A stretch of 64,000 bases of DNA from NCBI GenBank assembly GCA_037042185.1, contig JAXQJY010000030.1, positions 2,542,001 to 2,606,000 of the forward strand, given 5' to 3'. The notes beneath the pieces are model-generated. The model saw only the letters and a program-made list of their open reading frames with translations, had not been told where the DNA came from and made no database searches. A program made the translations under genes and the position numbers. This DNA is from Sordariomycetes sp. S80-01Y (lineage: Eukaryota > Ascomycota > Sordariomycetes). Shown in pieces: positions 34,029 to 44,183 of this stretch (its first letter is position 1; every line of letters starts with the position of its first letter).

Positions 34029-35634
34029 TATGTGGTGAGAGCTTGCTCGCGGTTCTCGCTAACAGATATACAGAATGTGGCGATACATGCATATTTTGTC
34101 AACTTCCATCCTATCTTTCCCATCATCCACGCGCCGTCGTTCCGGCCTCATAGTCGGAACGGGCTCTTGCTGCTCTCGATATGCTCTGTGGGAAGTCTTT
34201 ACCTCGGGTCACCTCGTGCCGTCTCCTAAGGGATCAGTATCTTCGAAAGGCTGAACAAAGCGCTCTTGTCTTCGGTAAGCCCATCAAGTCTGTGTGGCTG
34301 TGACTTGCCGTTGATCACATCACAAAGTGGGAATCCCGCCTGTCGACGTCTGGGCCACATGCTGCCAACATCGTCGCACTCCAAGCCTCGGTCATCGGGC
34401 AAATGTTTGGGCTGCTCATGGGTGTAAGCATATCAACAACGATCTGAGGCAATAAACCGATGGCAATGGTTCTACAGAGGCCCAAAGATCTCCTACAGGT
34501 CGACCTGTCCCACGGAACCTGTGTTGCAGTAGGTTGATTACTGATTGTTTTGGGCCCCGGCCTTATTTTGCTGACTTCATAAAGTGGTCGAGACAGCTTA
34601 AGCTTCTCAACGTAGAGAGATTCGAGCAAGACATAGCCTGTTTGGAGGGCGCTGCCGTTGGCTCAGCATGGAGAGACTGGGCACGAATCGAGGAGAGAAA
34701 ACGGTAAGGAGGTCCCAGCCCCTATGAATTTCTGGCACTAAGCTTTTCTCGAAGCATTGTTCTCGCACTCCTTCTCCAAGATACTGAAATATCCTGTCTT
34801 CTTCAACATGACCCATTATTGCGGCGCTCCATCGAGGAGTTACCACGAGTATCATCGAGGGAAGCATTCTCCGCGCCAGATGCAGAATCTTGGATAAGAA
34901 TCATGGTCAGGCAAGCTTCTTGCTCGCGGATACCGAACTTAAACGCATCTGAACCTGCAACATTCCCGGAAGTAATGGATGATTTTGAGCTGCTTCTCAT
35001 GCTGCATGTTATGAGCTCCTCGGCTTTAGAAAAACATGGATCAGACCTCGGTCATCGGAGTCTTCTCATTGAGTGGCACAAGAGATACAGGCATGTATCG
35101 GCATTTAAACAACACGAGTCGGCTTTGATGATGCTCTGGCACTTCGTTTTCATGTCTTTGCACATGAATACGGACGCCTTGGAGTATTTTTGTGGGCGGG
35201 AAGGTCCCCTCGTCGCCGAGAAGTATCGCGGGACGGCCAGAACTTGGGCAGTGTCAGACGACGCGAGGATCTGCCTGGTCCATGCCATCCTCTTGCAGAG
35301 ACATTTCGAGCGGATTCCCATCGGTTCGGAGCCGCCTCTTCATTTTCCAATGTGCCTGTACCGCTGCGGAATCGCCTGGTTCTGCTACACCAGATTTGTG
35401 AACAAGGAGGCATCTCCGGCAGACGGGGATCTGAATCTGGCGGAGCTGCGAGCCCTGAACATCAGCGGCGTCACCTCATTGCTAAACGACGCGGTCTTCA
35501 GGGATGGAAGGCCGGCCACCAGCCCATTGTTCAAGATTATTCACTTGATGCAACGCGCCAGCCATTGGAAGTTAGGCCATAACCTAGCATCTACGCTCCT
35601 CGCGTTGGGGGAGGATGAATGGGGGATTGTGTGA
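34029..35634 (+). pseudogene. Damaged fungal-specific transcription factor (C2H2/fungal_trans-type, DNA-binding part missing)
   Basis: Exons at 34029-34274, 34328-34423, 34478-34528, 34585-34703 and 34755-35634 join in frame across four introns of 51-56 nt. They encode the regulatory domain of a fungal transcription factor: YFVNFHPIFPIIHAPSF, LLLLSICSVGSLYLGS, IFERLNKALLSS, LQASVIGQMFGLLMG, then VLALLLQDTEISCLLQHDPL. A TAA at 34227-34229 interrupts a conserved block where relatives have Gln (RAVS-stop-GISIFERL). The first exon begins right after a TTTTTAG acceptor-like site, and no zinc-finger coding sequence is found in the 250 bp before the monooxygenase remnant. The reading frame downstream is otherwise undamaged. 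It was probably the pathway regulator for the divergent monooxygenase. I call it a pseudogene with moderate certainty. Confidence 0.7.
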
Positions 35635-37283
35635 ATCTTGTATCTATTTGCAAGAGCGCTGAAACCCAACTCATCCCAAAGGCTCGTGTACAAAGCTTTG
35701 GTAGCAGCGGAATTTATCCTACTATGTAACTCCTCATTCTGCCCAACTCTTATTTCACAGTCAGAAGATGCCAAGGAAGCCCCGCGAGCTACACCAGAAA
35801 AATGGCTCATGAGGATTCAGAGGCACCGGGGCATCACATTGACACACACCGAGGCACTTACAAAGGGGACATGAAGAATGTCTAGGCACTTGTACATTCG
35901 ATAGCCACAAGTTCTGCCTGCTAATGTCCCAACCGCGACTTCGAATTGCAAGTTTTCGCGATGGTGACCGCTCAGAATGCATGCTCATAGAGTGTGGTGT
36001 GTTGTGCTCTATAGAACCCATCTGAAGCTCGGTTCATGTGTATGGTTATACTTGGTGTATTGGAATTAATACAGTGGCTCGGCCAGGAAACGGGCAAGCT
36101 TTCCCTGCAATTTTGCGGGAAGTCGAGGCTGAACGGGTTAATAAAGACCTGGAATTGGATATGAGAACTTATGATATTACGAAGCAAGGTTTGGAATGTG
36201 AGCTCAGATCTTGGAAGCCATTCCAGTACCTGTTTAGGCCAAGACGACAGTCATATCATGTTTTCTCCAAGACAACAGAAGCCACCGAGCGTCCAGCTCA
36301 GAAAGCAATCGAAATAAAGCCTCTCTGCAACCCGCACACACTTGATGATGTCAAGTTTTCATTCCAGAAAGCTAGGACTTGTAGAAGGTCAGCCTTCACA
36401 GACCAATACTGGCGACCCGAGGGAGCTGATAAGGCCCACACCATCTGTCCATCGAACGAACAAGACTTTGTTTGTGGGGACTTTGAGAATCAACACTCAG
36501 CAGGAAATAGGTCCCACATGGGACGACCACGCTGAGCCGATGGCTGCATGTTAACTCAATCCTATGTGCTAAGGTTGCCAAGCACAAGTATTTGAGGAAA
36601 CAGGGATTTATGGCGGATGAAGCTGCAGACCAGAACCGGCGCACGTTTGTCAGGAAGCAAGACACCGATATCAGCAAAAGCCTCGCAGAGAATGGAACAC
36701 GGGTTCAGGAACAGAGCCAGATATTTTATATAGGCGAGATCGGAATATATCTGCCGACGTCCAGCCCACTAATCCATGGCGGCGCTGTTTGACCGGCTAC
36801 GCATCCCAGTAGAAGGGCGTTGCGTACAATCCGACTCAATGTTCGCCGTGTTGGTTTACGATTGTCCTGACGTCCCGACGTTTGAATCATGCAGAATCCA
36901 TACTGTCTACACCATCTGCAGTATGTTGCGGACACGGGTACGATTGAGCACTAAAGGAATGAATGCTTTGGAGGATCCAACGCAGTCTACAACATTATCT
37001 CAGGTTTCTGTGATCTTTATCGTGTAGTCTGTGTCCAATAGAAAGTATTTCCAAACCTGAATCATGTATCTATGAATTATGCTCGCTTGATGTACTTGAA
37101 AGTATGCATATCACCTCACATGGCTTGTCACGGCCAACGAACAATCGAAGGAAACGACAACAAGTGAGCGGGACTGTAAAGAATCGAAGGCATGTGTGAT
37201 AATGCAGAAAGCTTCTTACGACACATTCTTGTAGAACAAAGTATATTCAAGATTGGGGGCTCCATCGCAGGAATCATCATTTC
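35635..37283. other. Intergenic region
   Basis: About 1.6 kb, relatively A/T-rich. Open frames such as 36038-36535 (plus) show no family resemblance and no splice structure, so no gene is called. Confidence 0.45.
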
Positions 37284-39923
37284 TTAGTGGTCTTTGTATC
37301 TCCCAAAAACCACTACCCCATTTTCAGGAATGGCGCCCAAGAGAGGAGGTGTCGGAGTTCCTCTTTCATGTGAATTCCTTTTTGAAGACGTGAACGCTTG
37401 GATGTTCAATTGTCTATTCCACAGCTTCTTCCTCAGGCTGTCAGGGCTAGTCTCTTGGAGCACCCTGTTAGCAGTAGCCTTCTTAGCCCATACAGGCGTG
37501 CCGCGACATTGAATCGATCTCCAAGGGTCGGTCTGAGGAGTCCAAGATGCCCCAGAGCCGAAGATCCGATACCGTCGTGAAGGCTCACACCCACTGTATA
37601 CAGCATCTTGGCACTCAATATCGGTATCCCACAGGCGGTTGAGAGACGACACGTGCGCTGCAAAGTAGCTGCGACCTTTTGGAAGTTGGTAGCATAGCAG
37701 CGGGCCCGTACATTGGCAGAGAGGGTCACCAAGGCTCTGTTGCACCTGTAGTACCTGGCCAACGTTGGCGCAGACCGCAACAGCGTGTGCAGCTTCAGCA
37801 AACGGTAGCAGATCAGGCCAACAGTACCCATTGCTGTTGAGCGGAACCTTGCGGGGATAACTGCGAGTGTTTTCCACGACGTCCATCATGTCATTTGCGT
37901 AAACGTACTCGGCGCAGTTAAAGCGCGGATACTGGATGAGGTTGAGGTACAGCATGTGGAAGAGTGTGCTCAAACAGACGCTGCTGACTTTTAAGTCATG
38001 CATGTTCTCAATTGCGTTGACGACTGCGTCGTCTCCATTCGGTGTAGCCTGAAGGTAGGGGAGAGGCGTTTGCTCGTCGGTTCCAGTTCTTTTGTTGATC
38101 TGATAGTACCGATGGCAAAGGTGGAATAGAACACTGAGAAAAGGCACAAGCCATGCCTGTTTTGTTTGCGAGTCTATCAGAAGACAGGTCTTTCTCCGCG
38201 TCTCGTTGAGTGCCTGCTGGTATTCGGAGGACGGTGTCCTCTCAATCGTGTCTTTAGTCCACCTCCACGTTTTCCCACCCTGCCCAATGAGGTCTGCAAC
38301 GGTCACGCCCATAGAGACTTGGAAGACGGCTTGGATCTGCTCTTTTTCAAGATGGACCTTACCAAGATCCAGACTTTTGCAACTCCGCATCTTCTCTTGT
38401 CGCTCGACCAATTGTTTGGTGCCTAGCATGATATTGGCCTCGCTTGCCCAGCCAAGAAAGCAAGTCATGCTCTTCATAGTCTCGATGTCGAGTTTCAGCC
38501 AACCACTTTTCATGAAACTACTAACATGAATAGGCAAGAGGGGCCCTTGCCTTGGTTCGACATTAAGAAAATGCCACTGCACAGAATTCGTTGACTCCTC
38601 TCTTTCGGTCGGTAGAAGTACAGTGTGAAACCCAACAAGTGCCGTTTGTCCACTCAGAGTGCAAACGTTTTCCACAGCAGCCAGTTCCATCATGAGGGCA
38701 GAGGGGATCTCCAACCCTCTGCCCCAAGGTCTGTCAAGGACCGAGTTCATGACCGGGACTGACTTGAAGAGTCTATTCCAACAGTTTGAAAGTGTGCCAT
38801 CAATCTCGATAGGTTCGAGAGGTGCCAATTTATGGAGATAGAAAGTCTCTAATCCATTGCGTTCAGTCACACCAATGACGACTCTCCGGAAGGTTTGGGA
38901 CGTCAATATATCATCCGAATTACCATTCAAAATATAGTCTGCGGTACTTCTGACGGCAGAGCATATCCAGCAAATGGCTTCGAGCAAAGGTTGTTTGTAC
39001 TGAGGCGCTTCCAAGGAAACACTTAAGACTGACGATGTCCCAGCATAGATGATAGGCTTTGGACTCAGATTAGGAGCCCATAAGGACCCCTTAAAGTACG
39101 TCTTGCCGTCAAGGACGTGGGCTGCGGCGCTTGAAAGCAAAGACACCGCCGCTCGTCCACTGGCACCCCAGAAGTTCTCGACAAGCTCCAGGCAAGTACT
39201 GCACTTGAAGTTGCCATTGGATCCTGTGATGACAAGCAGCTGACCCAAAGCATCTCTGATGTAATCTTGTTGCTTCGTGGAAAGCCTCTCACCGAGCACT
39301 CGAACCAAATCCCACTGGCATAGTAGTCGACGGATGCATAATGCCGAAGTTCCGGGACGGGAGTCTTCTCTGATTCGATTGTTGATAAGAGGAATGTATC
39401 GCAGCATTAGTTCTGGGGGGAAGAGATCCATAACCTCTATTAGACGATCGACATTGACAACGGGTCGCCCCGTGACCTCTTCAGTCGTAAAAGAATCAGA
39501 GAGAAAACTGCAAAGACGGTGTTCTGATGCACTTATGTCTCGGGGATCTTCCGAAAATAACCCTCTGATCATTTTTCGCGGTGTGCTCTCGCCTTCATGC
39601 TTGTTTCTTGCCTTTCGAAAGAAGTTCTCAGTCGCGGTGGATCTCACAAGTGTTCCCCCTCCAAATGCCTCGTTGAAATGGTCAATCGCCACTCTTGCGT
39701 GGGAGCTGTAGTACGAGATCGCATCAAAAGAACCATGTTGCATAATCGACAGCTCTTGACTGTCGGGCTGTTGAGATCCACTCGCATCCGTATGTAGTTG
39801 GCTGTCGTAACGTTGCTGGGATTGAGGATAGTCGGCATGTTCCGATTTTGATTCTGGAGGATCTTCCCTCTCGTTTTCTTGTCTTCCAGGGCCACTGCCT
39901 TGTGTCCCAATATTATCGTCCAT
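37284..39923 (-). CDS. Large orphan protein of a lineage-expanded ascomycete family
   Basis: A single frame of 879 codons starts at the ATG at 39923. The first 65 residues are low-complexity, rich in Gln, Ser and acidic residues. The rest is globular with Trp- and Cys-containing motifs: ICWICSAVRSTADYIL, GFHTVLLPTEREES, SGWLKLDIETMKSMTCFLGW, EANIMLGT and TKQAWLVPFLSVLFHLCHRY. From memory these blocks recur in many hypothetical proteins of filamentous ascomycetes, often in several copies per genome and near incompatibility-type genes, but with no assigned function. No enzyme motif, transmembrane segment or signal peptide is visible. Its setting, next to a decayed gene pair, is typical of accessory regions. 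No intron is needed. Confidence 0.75.
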   Translation of the reverse strand: MDDNIGTQGSGPGRQENEREDPPESKSEHADYPQSQQRYDSQLHTDASGSQQPDSQELSIMQHGSFDAISYYSSHARVAIDHFNEAFGGGTLVRSTATENFFRKARNKHEGESTPRKMIRGLFSEDPRDISASEHRLCSFLSDSFTTEEVTGRPVVNVDRLIEVMDLFPPELMLRYIPLINNRIREDSRPGTSALCIRRLLCQWDLVRVLGERLSTKQQDYIRDALGQLLVITGSNGNFKCSTCLELVENFWGASGRAAVSLLSSAAAHVLDGKTYFKGSLWAPNLSPKPIIYAGTSSVLSVSLEAPQYKQPLLEAICWICSAVRSTADYILNGNSDDILTSQTFRRVVIGVTERNGLETFYLHKLAPLEPIEIDGTLSNCWNRLFKSVPVMNSVLDRPWGRGLEIPSALMMELAAVENVCTLSGQTALVGFHTVLLPTEREESTNSVQWHFLNVEPRQGPLLPIHVSSFMKSGWLKLDIETMKSMTCFLGWASEANIMLGTKQLVERQEKMRSCKSLDLGKVHLEKEQIQAVFQVSMGVTVADLIGQGGKTWRWTKDTIERTPSSEYQQALNETRRKTCLLIDSQTKQAWLVPFLSVLFHLCHRYYQINKRTGTDEQTPLPYLQATPNGDDAVVNAIENMHDLKVSSVCLSTLFHMLYLNLIQYPRFNCAEYVYANDMMDVVENTRSYPRKVPLNSNGYCWPDLLPFAEAAHAVAVCANVGQVLQVQQSLGDPLCQCTGPLLCYQLPKGRSYFAAHVSSLNRLWDTDIECQDAVYSGCEPSRRYRIFGSGASWTPQTDPWRSIQCRGTPVWAKKATANRVLQETSPDSLRKKLWNRQLNIQAFTSSKRNSHERGTPTPPLLGAIPENGVVVFGRYKDH

Positions 39924-41314
39924 TATTTTCAGAGGTGAAAAAGTGTAGGAGCTTGGTGACTATGGAAGAGAAATGCTTCGTTTGCCAACGCGCGTATGAG
40001 GATGTCTTCCTATTATACTCGACCAACACTCTCAAATCCAAGTGGTCACCAGAGATGAGGGGTTGTTTGGGCACTTCTGGTTCCTGGCCAGGGATAGATT
40101 CCGGTCTGGCATCCAATTGGGATGTGCTGTTGGGCCGCGCTGCCGTCCGCCGCAAAGTGCAAATCTATGAATCTCTCATTGGCAAATGCCCTAAAGCGGT
40201 GAGTAAAGGTAGCACGCGGGAATGTTAGATCTGTGGCTCAGCTTTGGGGGCTGCAGAGACCCTACTGAGCCGTGTCGAATCCTCTCATGTCACATTGGCG
40301 GACTTTCAGTCCCCCAGGGGGTGTAGTCGACGTGACGGTGGCGAGGAAGACGCTATGGTGTATTGCATGTTCCGGCTGGCCACAGACTAATATTTCGATA
40401 TCACAGGTCTGTTTTAACATTTTGATCTAATGCCGGAGTGCCTTGTTCCGACGATCATCTTCTCCGGGCTGTGCAAGGGTTCCCTTGGAAACTAGACCAA
40501 TCCGAACAAACTGGCTTTCAGAGGGTTTTGATGTGGTCGAAACCCATTGGCATGCATCCTTTCGCGCCAAGTCCCTGTGTTGATGTAGTCAAGGAGGCGA
40601 TTGCTGCACCGCAGCCCCTAAGAGAGCTCCGAAAACACCAAACCCTCCCACTTGGTAGCGCGAAAGTGATAATGCATGAAGTGTAGACCGAATCCACGAG
40701 AAGGCGACGATATGTCCCTATAGATTACACCAATAGACATCTAGTTGACATTAAGTAACTGCAAGCAGAGGGTAAGAAAGGGCTGTTGAATTGTGATCAC
40801 TCAGGAGGCCCTATGAAGAGTTCCGCCTGAAATCCCGCTTCAATAAGCAGGAAGTCCACCGATGGTAATGACAGCATAATCAAACGATTTCCGGCCAGAG
40901 GCTAAGTAGAAAGCAGTTACAGGATTGCATCGCGAACAGACACAAATACTACTGACCAGTAGGAGGACGTTGCGGATGAGTTGGCCCAACACTCGCTGGG
41001 CAGCTTCCCCGAGTTTTGTCCTGACAAACGGATCAGTGAGGCGCTGTGCTTCTTCTAGCATGCCGTAGAGATGGAAACAAAAGAAGACCAGAGAAACAAA
41101 TGCTCTAGAGAACCGATTCATCACAGCTTACATTACAAGCTCCACCCCCGCCTTGCCGACGACGCCAAACGCCCTGCATGTCGAAAAAGCTGCCCCGCGA
41201 TGCCCCTCGAAGCTTCCAACAACGAGGAATCCACAAGCCCAGTTCGTTCATAAAGCTCAGGAAACGAGGTCAATTGATTCGATACAGCATCTCACACCAA
41301 GAATACAAGACGAA
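39924..41314. other. Mostly intergenic region
   Basis: No well-supported gene. One short minus-strand frame (40840-41121), listed separately, is the only candidate. Confidence 0.4.
40840..41121 (-). CDS. Doubtful small protein
   Basis: A frame of about 93 codons starts at an ATG at 41121 and is divergent from the GNAT gene at 41315. The N-terminus is hydrophobic (RAFVSLVFFCFHLYGM) and is followed by a helical stretch (EEAQRLTDPFVRTKLGEAAQ). A GTCAGT within the frame and a TACTTAG 55 nt later could be an intron, which would move the stop to about 40797. Nothing is recognised; it may be spurious. Confidence 0.2.
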   Translation of the reverse strand: MNRFSRAFVSLVFFCFHLYGMLEEAQRLTDPFVRTKLGEAAQRVLGQLIRNVLLLVSSICVCSRCNPVTAFYLASGRKSFDYAVITIGGLPAY

Positions 41315-41930
41315 ATGTCCGCGAAAGCAGCAACAGTGCGCCATGCGCGCCGCCACGGTACCGGAGCCCCTTCAACCCCACCACCGAACGACCCAGACTG
41401 ACCCATGGCCAGACGCGCCCGCCATCCTGGGCATGATCCAGGAGCTGGCCGACTACGAGCACGAGTCCGACGCCGTCAAGGCCACCGTCGAAACCCTCGA
41501 GTCCACCATCGCCTTCGCCCCGGCCGAGTCCCAGTCGCCCTCCGCCGCGCAGCGCCTCCCCAACACGGAGCCGACGTCGCCCTCGCGCCCCGCGCGCTGC
41601 CTGCTGCTCTTCACGCCCGACGGCGAGGTGGCCGGCATGGCCATCTACTTCTACAACTACTCCACCTGGCGCTCCAAGCCGGGCATCTACCTCGAGGACC
41701 TCTACGTCAAGCCCGCGTTCCGCAAGAGGGGGTACGGCCAGCGCCTGCTGAGCGAGCTGGCCAAGGAGGTCGTCGCCATGGACGGCGCGAGGCTGGACTG
41801 GAGCGTGCTCAAGTGGAACGAGCCCAGCATCAAGTTCTACGAGAGCATCGGGGCCGTGGCGCAGAGCGAGTGGGTGGGCATGCGGGTCGACAACGAGGGC
41901 CTGACCAAGTTGGCTAAATTGCTAGACTAG
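41315..41930 (+). CDS. GNAT acetyltransferase, diamine/polyamine acetyltransferase-like
   Basis: Exons are 41315-41357 and 41413-41930. The 55-nt intron has donor GTACCG, branch CTGAC and acceptor GCCAG. Joining them gives MSAKAATVRHARRHD-APAILGMIQELADYE, the classic start of spermidine/spermine N1-acetyltransferase-like proteins. The product is about 186 residues. The acetyl-CoA site is YLEDLYVKPAFRKRGYGQRL with the R/Q-x-x-G-x-G/A loop RKRGYG. LDWSVLKWNEPSIKFYESIG follows, including the Asn-Glu-Pro and Tyr residues conserved in the SSAT group. A family-specific insertion rich in Pro and Ser lies at about residues 50-70. The likely reaction is N-acetylation of a diamine, polyamine or amino acid. 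It is convergent with the Cup1-like gene, 43 bp between stops. Confidence 0.88.
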
Positions 41931-41973
41931 GCGGAAATAGATCCTTTCGCAATAGACATATTGAGCCAAGCCT

Positions 41974-43209
41974 TCAGGTTGACGGCTTCTCAAAAAGGAA
42001 GCTTTGGTGAGGTGCGGGTTTGACGTTGTATGCCCGTTGTTTTCCCCAGATGAACTTGCTTTGCAACGTGTTGGGGTTCTTCTCGGTGTAGGCTGATTTG
42101 AGCAAGATCTGTTGATACTGGCGACGGAACCAGCGTGGTGAGAGGGCGTCGCGTGGTGTCTCTCCCGTAAAGGGGCTGGCGGCCCAACCAAGCCGTTTGC
42201 TCGGTTTCACAAAGGTTCCGGGCTCCGAGGCCCGCGTCTTCTTGGTTGCGTATGCTTCCCAGTCCCATTCTTCGGCCACATGCCCATCGTTGCTCGAGCC
42301 GTCCTTAGGCCTGGCGGGAATGCGTCTTGAAGGCAGCTTCCACTGCGCCTCGTCTTCTTGTGCCCCTTGAGCCAACTTCTTGAGCAAGTCCCACTCACCC
42401 TTGGGCAGGGGCGGCAGGATTTTGGTCTGCTGCGACTGCCAAAACTTGGCAACCTTTGTCCTCACCAGCTGCTTGGTCGGCGGCTTGCCCCACGCCGTTT
42501 CCTCGGGCACATCTCTCGTCTCGCTGGTATTCCGTATGCTGACGTCCCAGTTCGGCCCGCTGTTGCTGACGTAGTGCTGCTGCTCCTTCTGCGACTCCAG
42601 AAACGACCTGAGCTTCTTCCGGTCCCACTCGTCGAGCCATTTGTGGTTGAGGTCGGCATTGTTGGGGTCGGGCGCGGCTTTGGCCTTTATGTCGGCTTTG
42701 CGTGCGCTCTTGGCCTCTTTTTCGGATTGGGTGGGACCTTTCTGACCGGGCCAAACCTTGTTCTCTCGGGCCTGTCGTTGCTTGTCCTTTGCACTCAAAC
42801 CTTCTTCCGGTTCCTTTTGTTCGCTCTGTGATTGAGTAGGTGTCTCGCCTGCTGTGGATGCTTTCAATGCTTCCGAGTCCTGCGGTCCCTCACTGCGCGT
42901 GAGCTTGCCGAAAAGCTGCCACCTCTTCAATCCTGTCCTGCCAAAACCCCTATGCATCAACTTGAGCATGCGTTCTCCGTCACCATTGTTGGCCAATTTG
43001 ATATTCCGCAGTGCTCGCTTCGCCTTGGACACCCGGGTTTTGTCATGCTGGCTGGGGTACCGGTCGGCGTGGAACCGTAACCGGATGTGGCTCGAGATGG
43101 CACCGGCAAAGGCAGGCGGGAGGTAGGAGATCTCGCGGAGAAGGGCGCGGTAGACGTGGAGGGTTTCTCGGGACGTCGATCGTGAAGGCCAGGGGTATTT
43201 GTGTGGCAT
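41974..43209 (-). CDS. LYR-motif protein, Cup1-like
   Basis: An intronless frame of 411 codons starts at the ATG at 43209. The N-terminal 100 residues form a LYR-type helical domain (ETLHVYRALLREISYLPPAF, then IRLRFHADRY), in which YRALLRE is the LYR-like motif. A long basic, Lys/Gln/Glu-rich middle region follows, then a C-terminal part with WFRRQYQQIL. This matches the architecture of fungal Cup1-like LYR proteins, which in fission yeast are mitochondrial. LYR proteins usually bind acyl carrier protein and assist Fe-S or respiratory-complex assembly; the precise job here is inferred. The upstream in-frame region lacks an ATG. It shares a divergent promoter region of about 970 bp with the MBF gene. 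Confidence 0.8.
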   Translation of the reverse strand: MPHKYPWPSRSTSRETLHVYRALLREISYLPPAFAGAISSHIRLRFHADRYPSQHDKTRVSKAKRALRNIKLANNGDGERMLKLMHRGFGRTGLKRWQLFGKLTRSEGPQDSEALKASTAGETPTQSQSEQKEPEEGLSAKDKQRQARENKVWPGQKGPTQSEKEAKSARKADIKAKAAPDPNNADLNHKWLDEWDRKKLRSFLESQKEQQHYVSNSGPNWDVSIRNTSETRDVPEETAWGKPPTKQLVRTKVAKFWQSQQTKILPPLPKGEWDLLKKLAQGAQEDEAQWKLPSRRIPARPKDGSSNDGHVAEEWDWEAYATKKTRASEPGTFVKPSKRLGWAASPFTGETPRDALSPRWFRRQYQQILLKSAYTEKNPNTLQSKFIWGKQRAYNVKPAPHQSFLFEKPST

Positions 43210-44183
43210 TGTGGCTGGATACCGTCGCGGTTGATGTCGCAAACCTGGAATATTGCAGCTGTATCATTTCGGGGTCTGTAGTCCGACGGGATTGAGCGCT
43301 GACTCAGCTGAGTCCACCAGAGCGTCGCGTCACGCCACGAGATGCGACACGAAATCACGAAACCGACACGTCCGGACCAGAGACTTTAATTGAATCGGCA
43401 CGAGCACCGCGTCTCAATCGCGTTCATGACGGGCAGGAAATCAATTGCAGCTGCAGGGCATCGAACCGCCCACGGTACTTGTTACTTGTCTGAACTAAAG
43501 TACCAGTACTAACAAACGTGCATCTGTCGGCCTTGCTCTGTCTGTTCTCTCCTTCGTGACCGAGTTCGTTGTCATTGCTGCTATTTGCTACCTTGACGAG
43601 GATTAGGGTTTGACTGCTCCCGACCTGTGGCTTCTGACAGAGAACTCGCATCAATCAACTCACATCAATCGTGCAGAGCAGCAAAACTGCACAGGAATTG
43701 CGTCGGTACCTCGACGGCCCCTCTTGATCCGCCCGGCTGCAGGTATCGCCGCCGCAGTTCACCCTCTGCGCTCTGCGCCCTGCTGCACCTGCGGCTGTTA
43801 CTGCAAAGAAGCACCACCACCACCACATCCGACTGGAGGGCCGCGGCTTCAACTGCAGAGAGGGCCCACGCCAACCGCGACCTCGACTCTCCTCCCTCGT
43901 CATTTCGAATTCAAGTTCACGACTGCGGCTGCGACTGCGACCCTCGACTCCAGAAATCTTTGTTACCAACGCGTAGCACTTGATTTGTTGCTCGGCTCAT
44001 AGTCGTCCGTCGCTGTTCGATTATGTCCACGACCGCAAATCTGCCGCCCTTGACCTGAATACCACCTCGACCCTCGAACACCAGTGTACCCCATTCGAAG
44101 GTCGCACTACACGCGCAACAACGACGTGACTGCGCAGTGACGCCCTAGCATCGGTGTCTGGGTTCGTTCAGCCGTTCATCGCC
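43210..44183. other. Divergent promoter region of the Cup1-like and MBF genes
   Basis: No gene. It contains CAC trinucleotide repeats near 43810 and an MCB-type ACGCGT at 43969-43974. Confidence 0.55.
43969..43974. promoter_or_regulatory. MCB element (ACGCGT) upstream of the MBF gene
   Basis: ACGCGT is the binding core of the MBF complex itself and lies 215 bp upstream of the start codon of its predicted DNA-binding subunit. Autoregulation is possible, but one copy can occur by chance. Confidence 0.35.
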
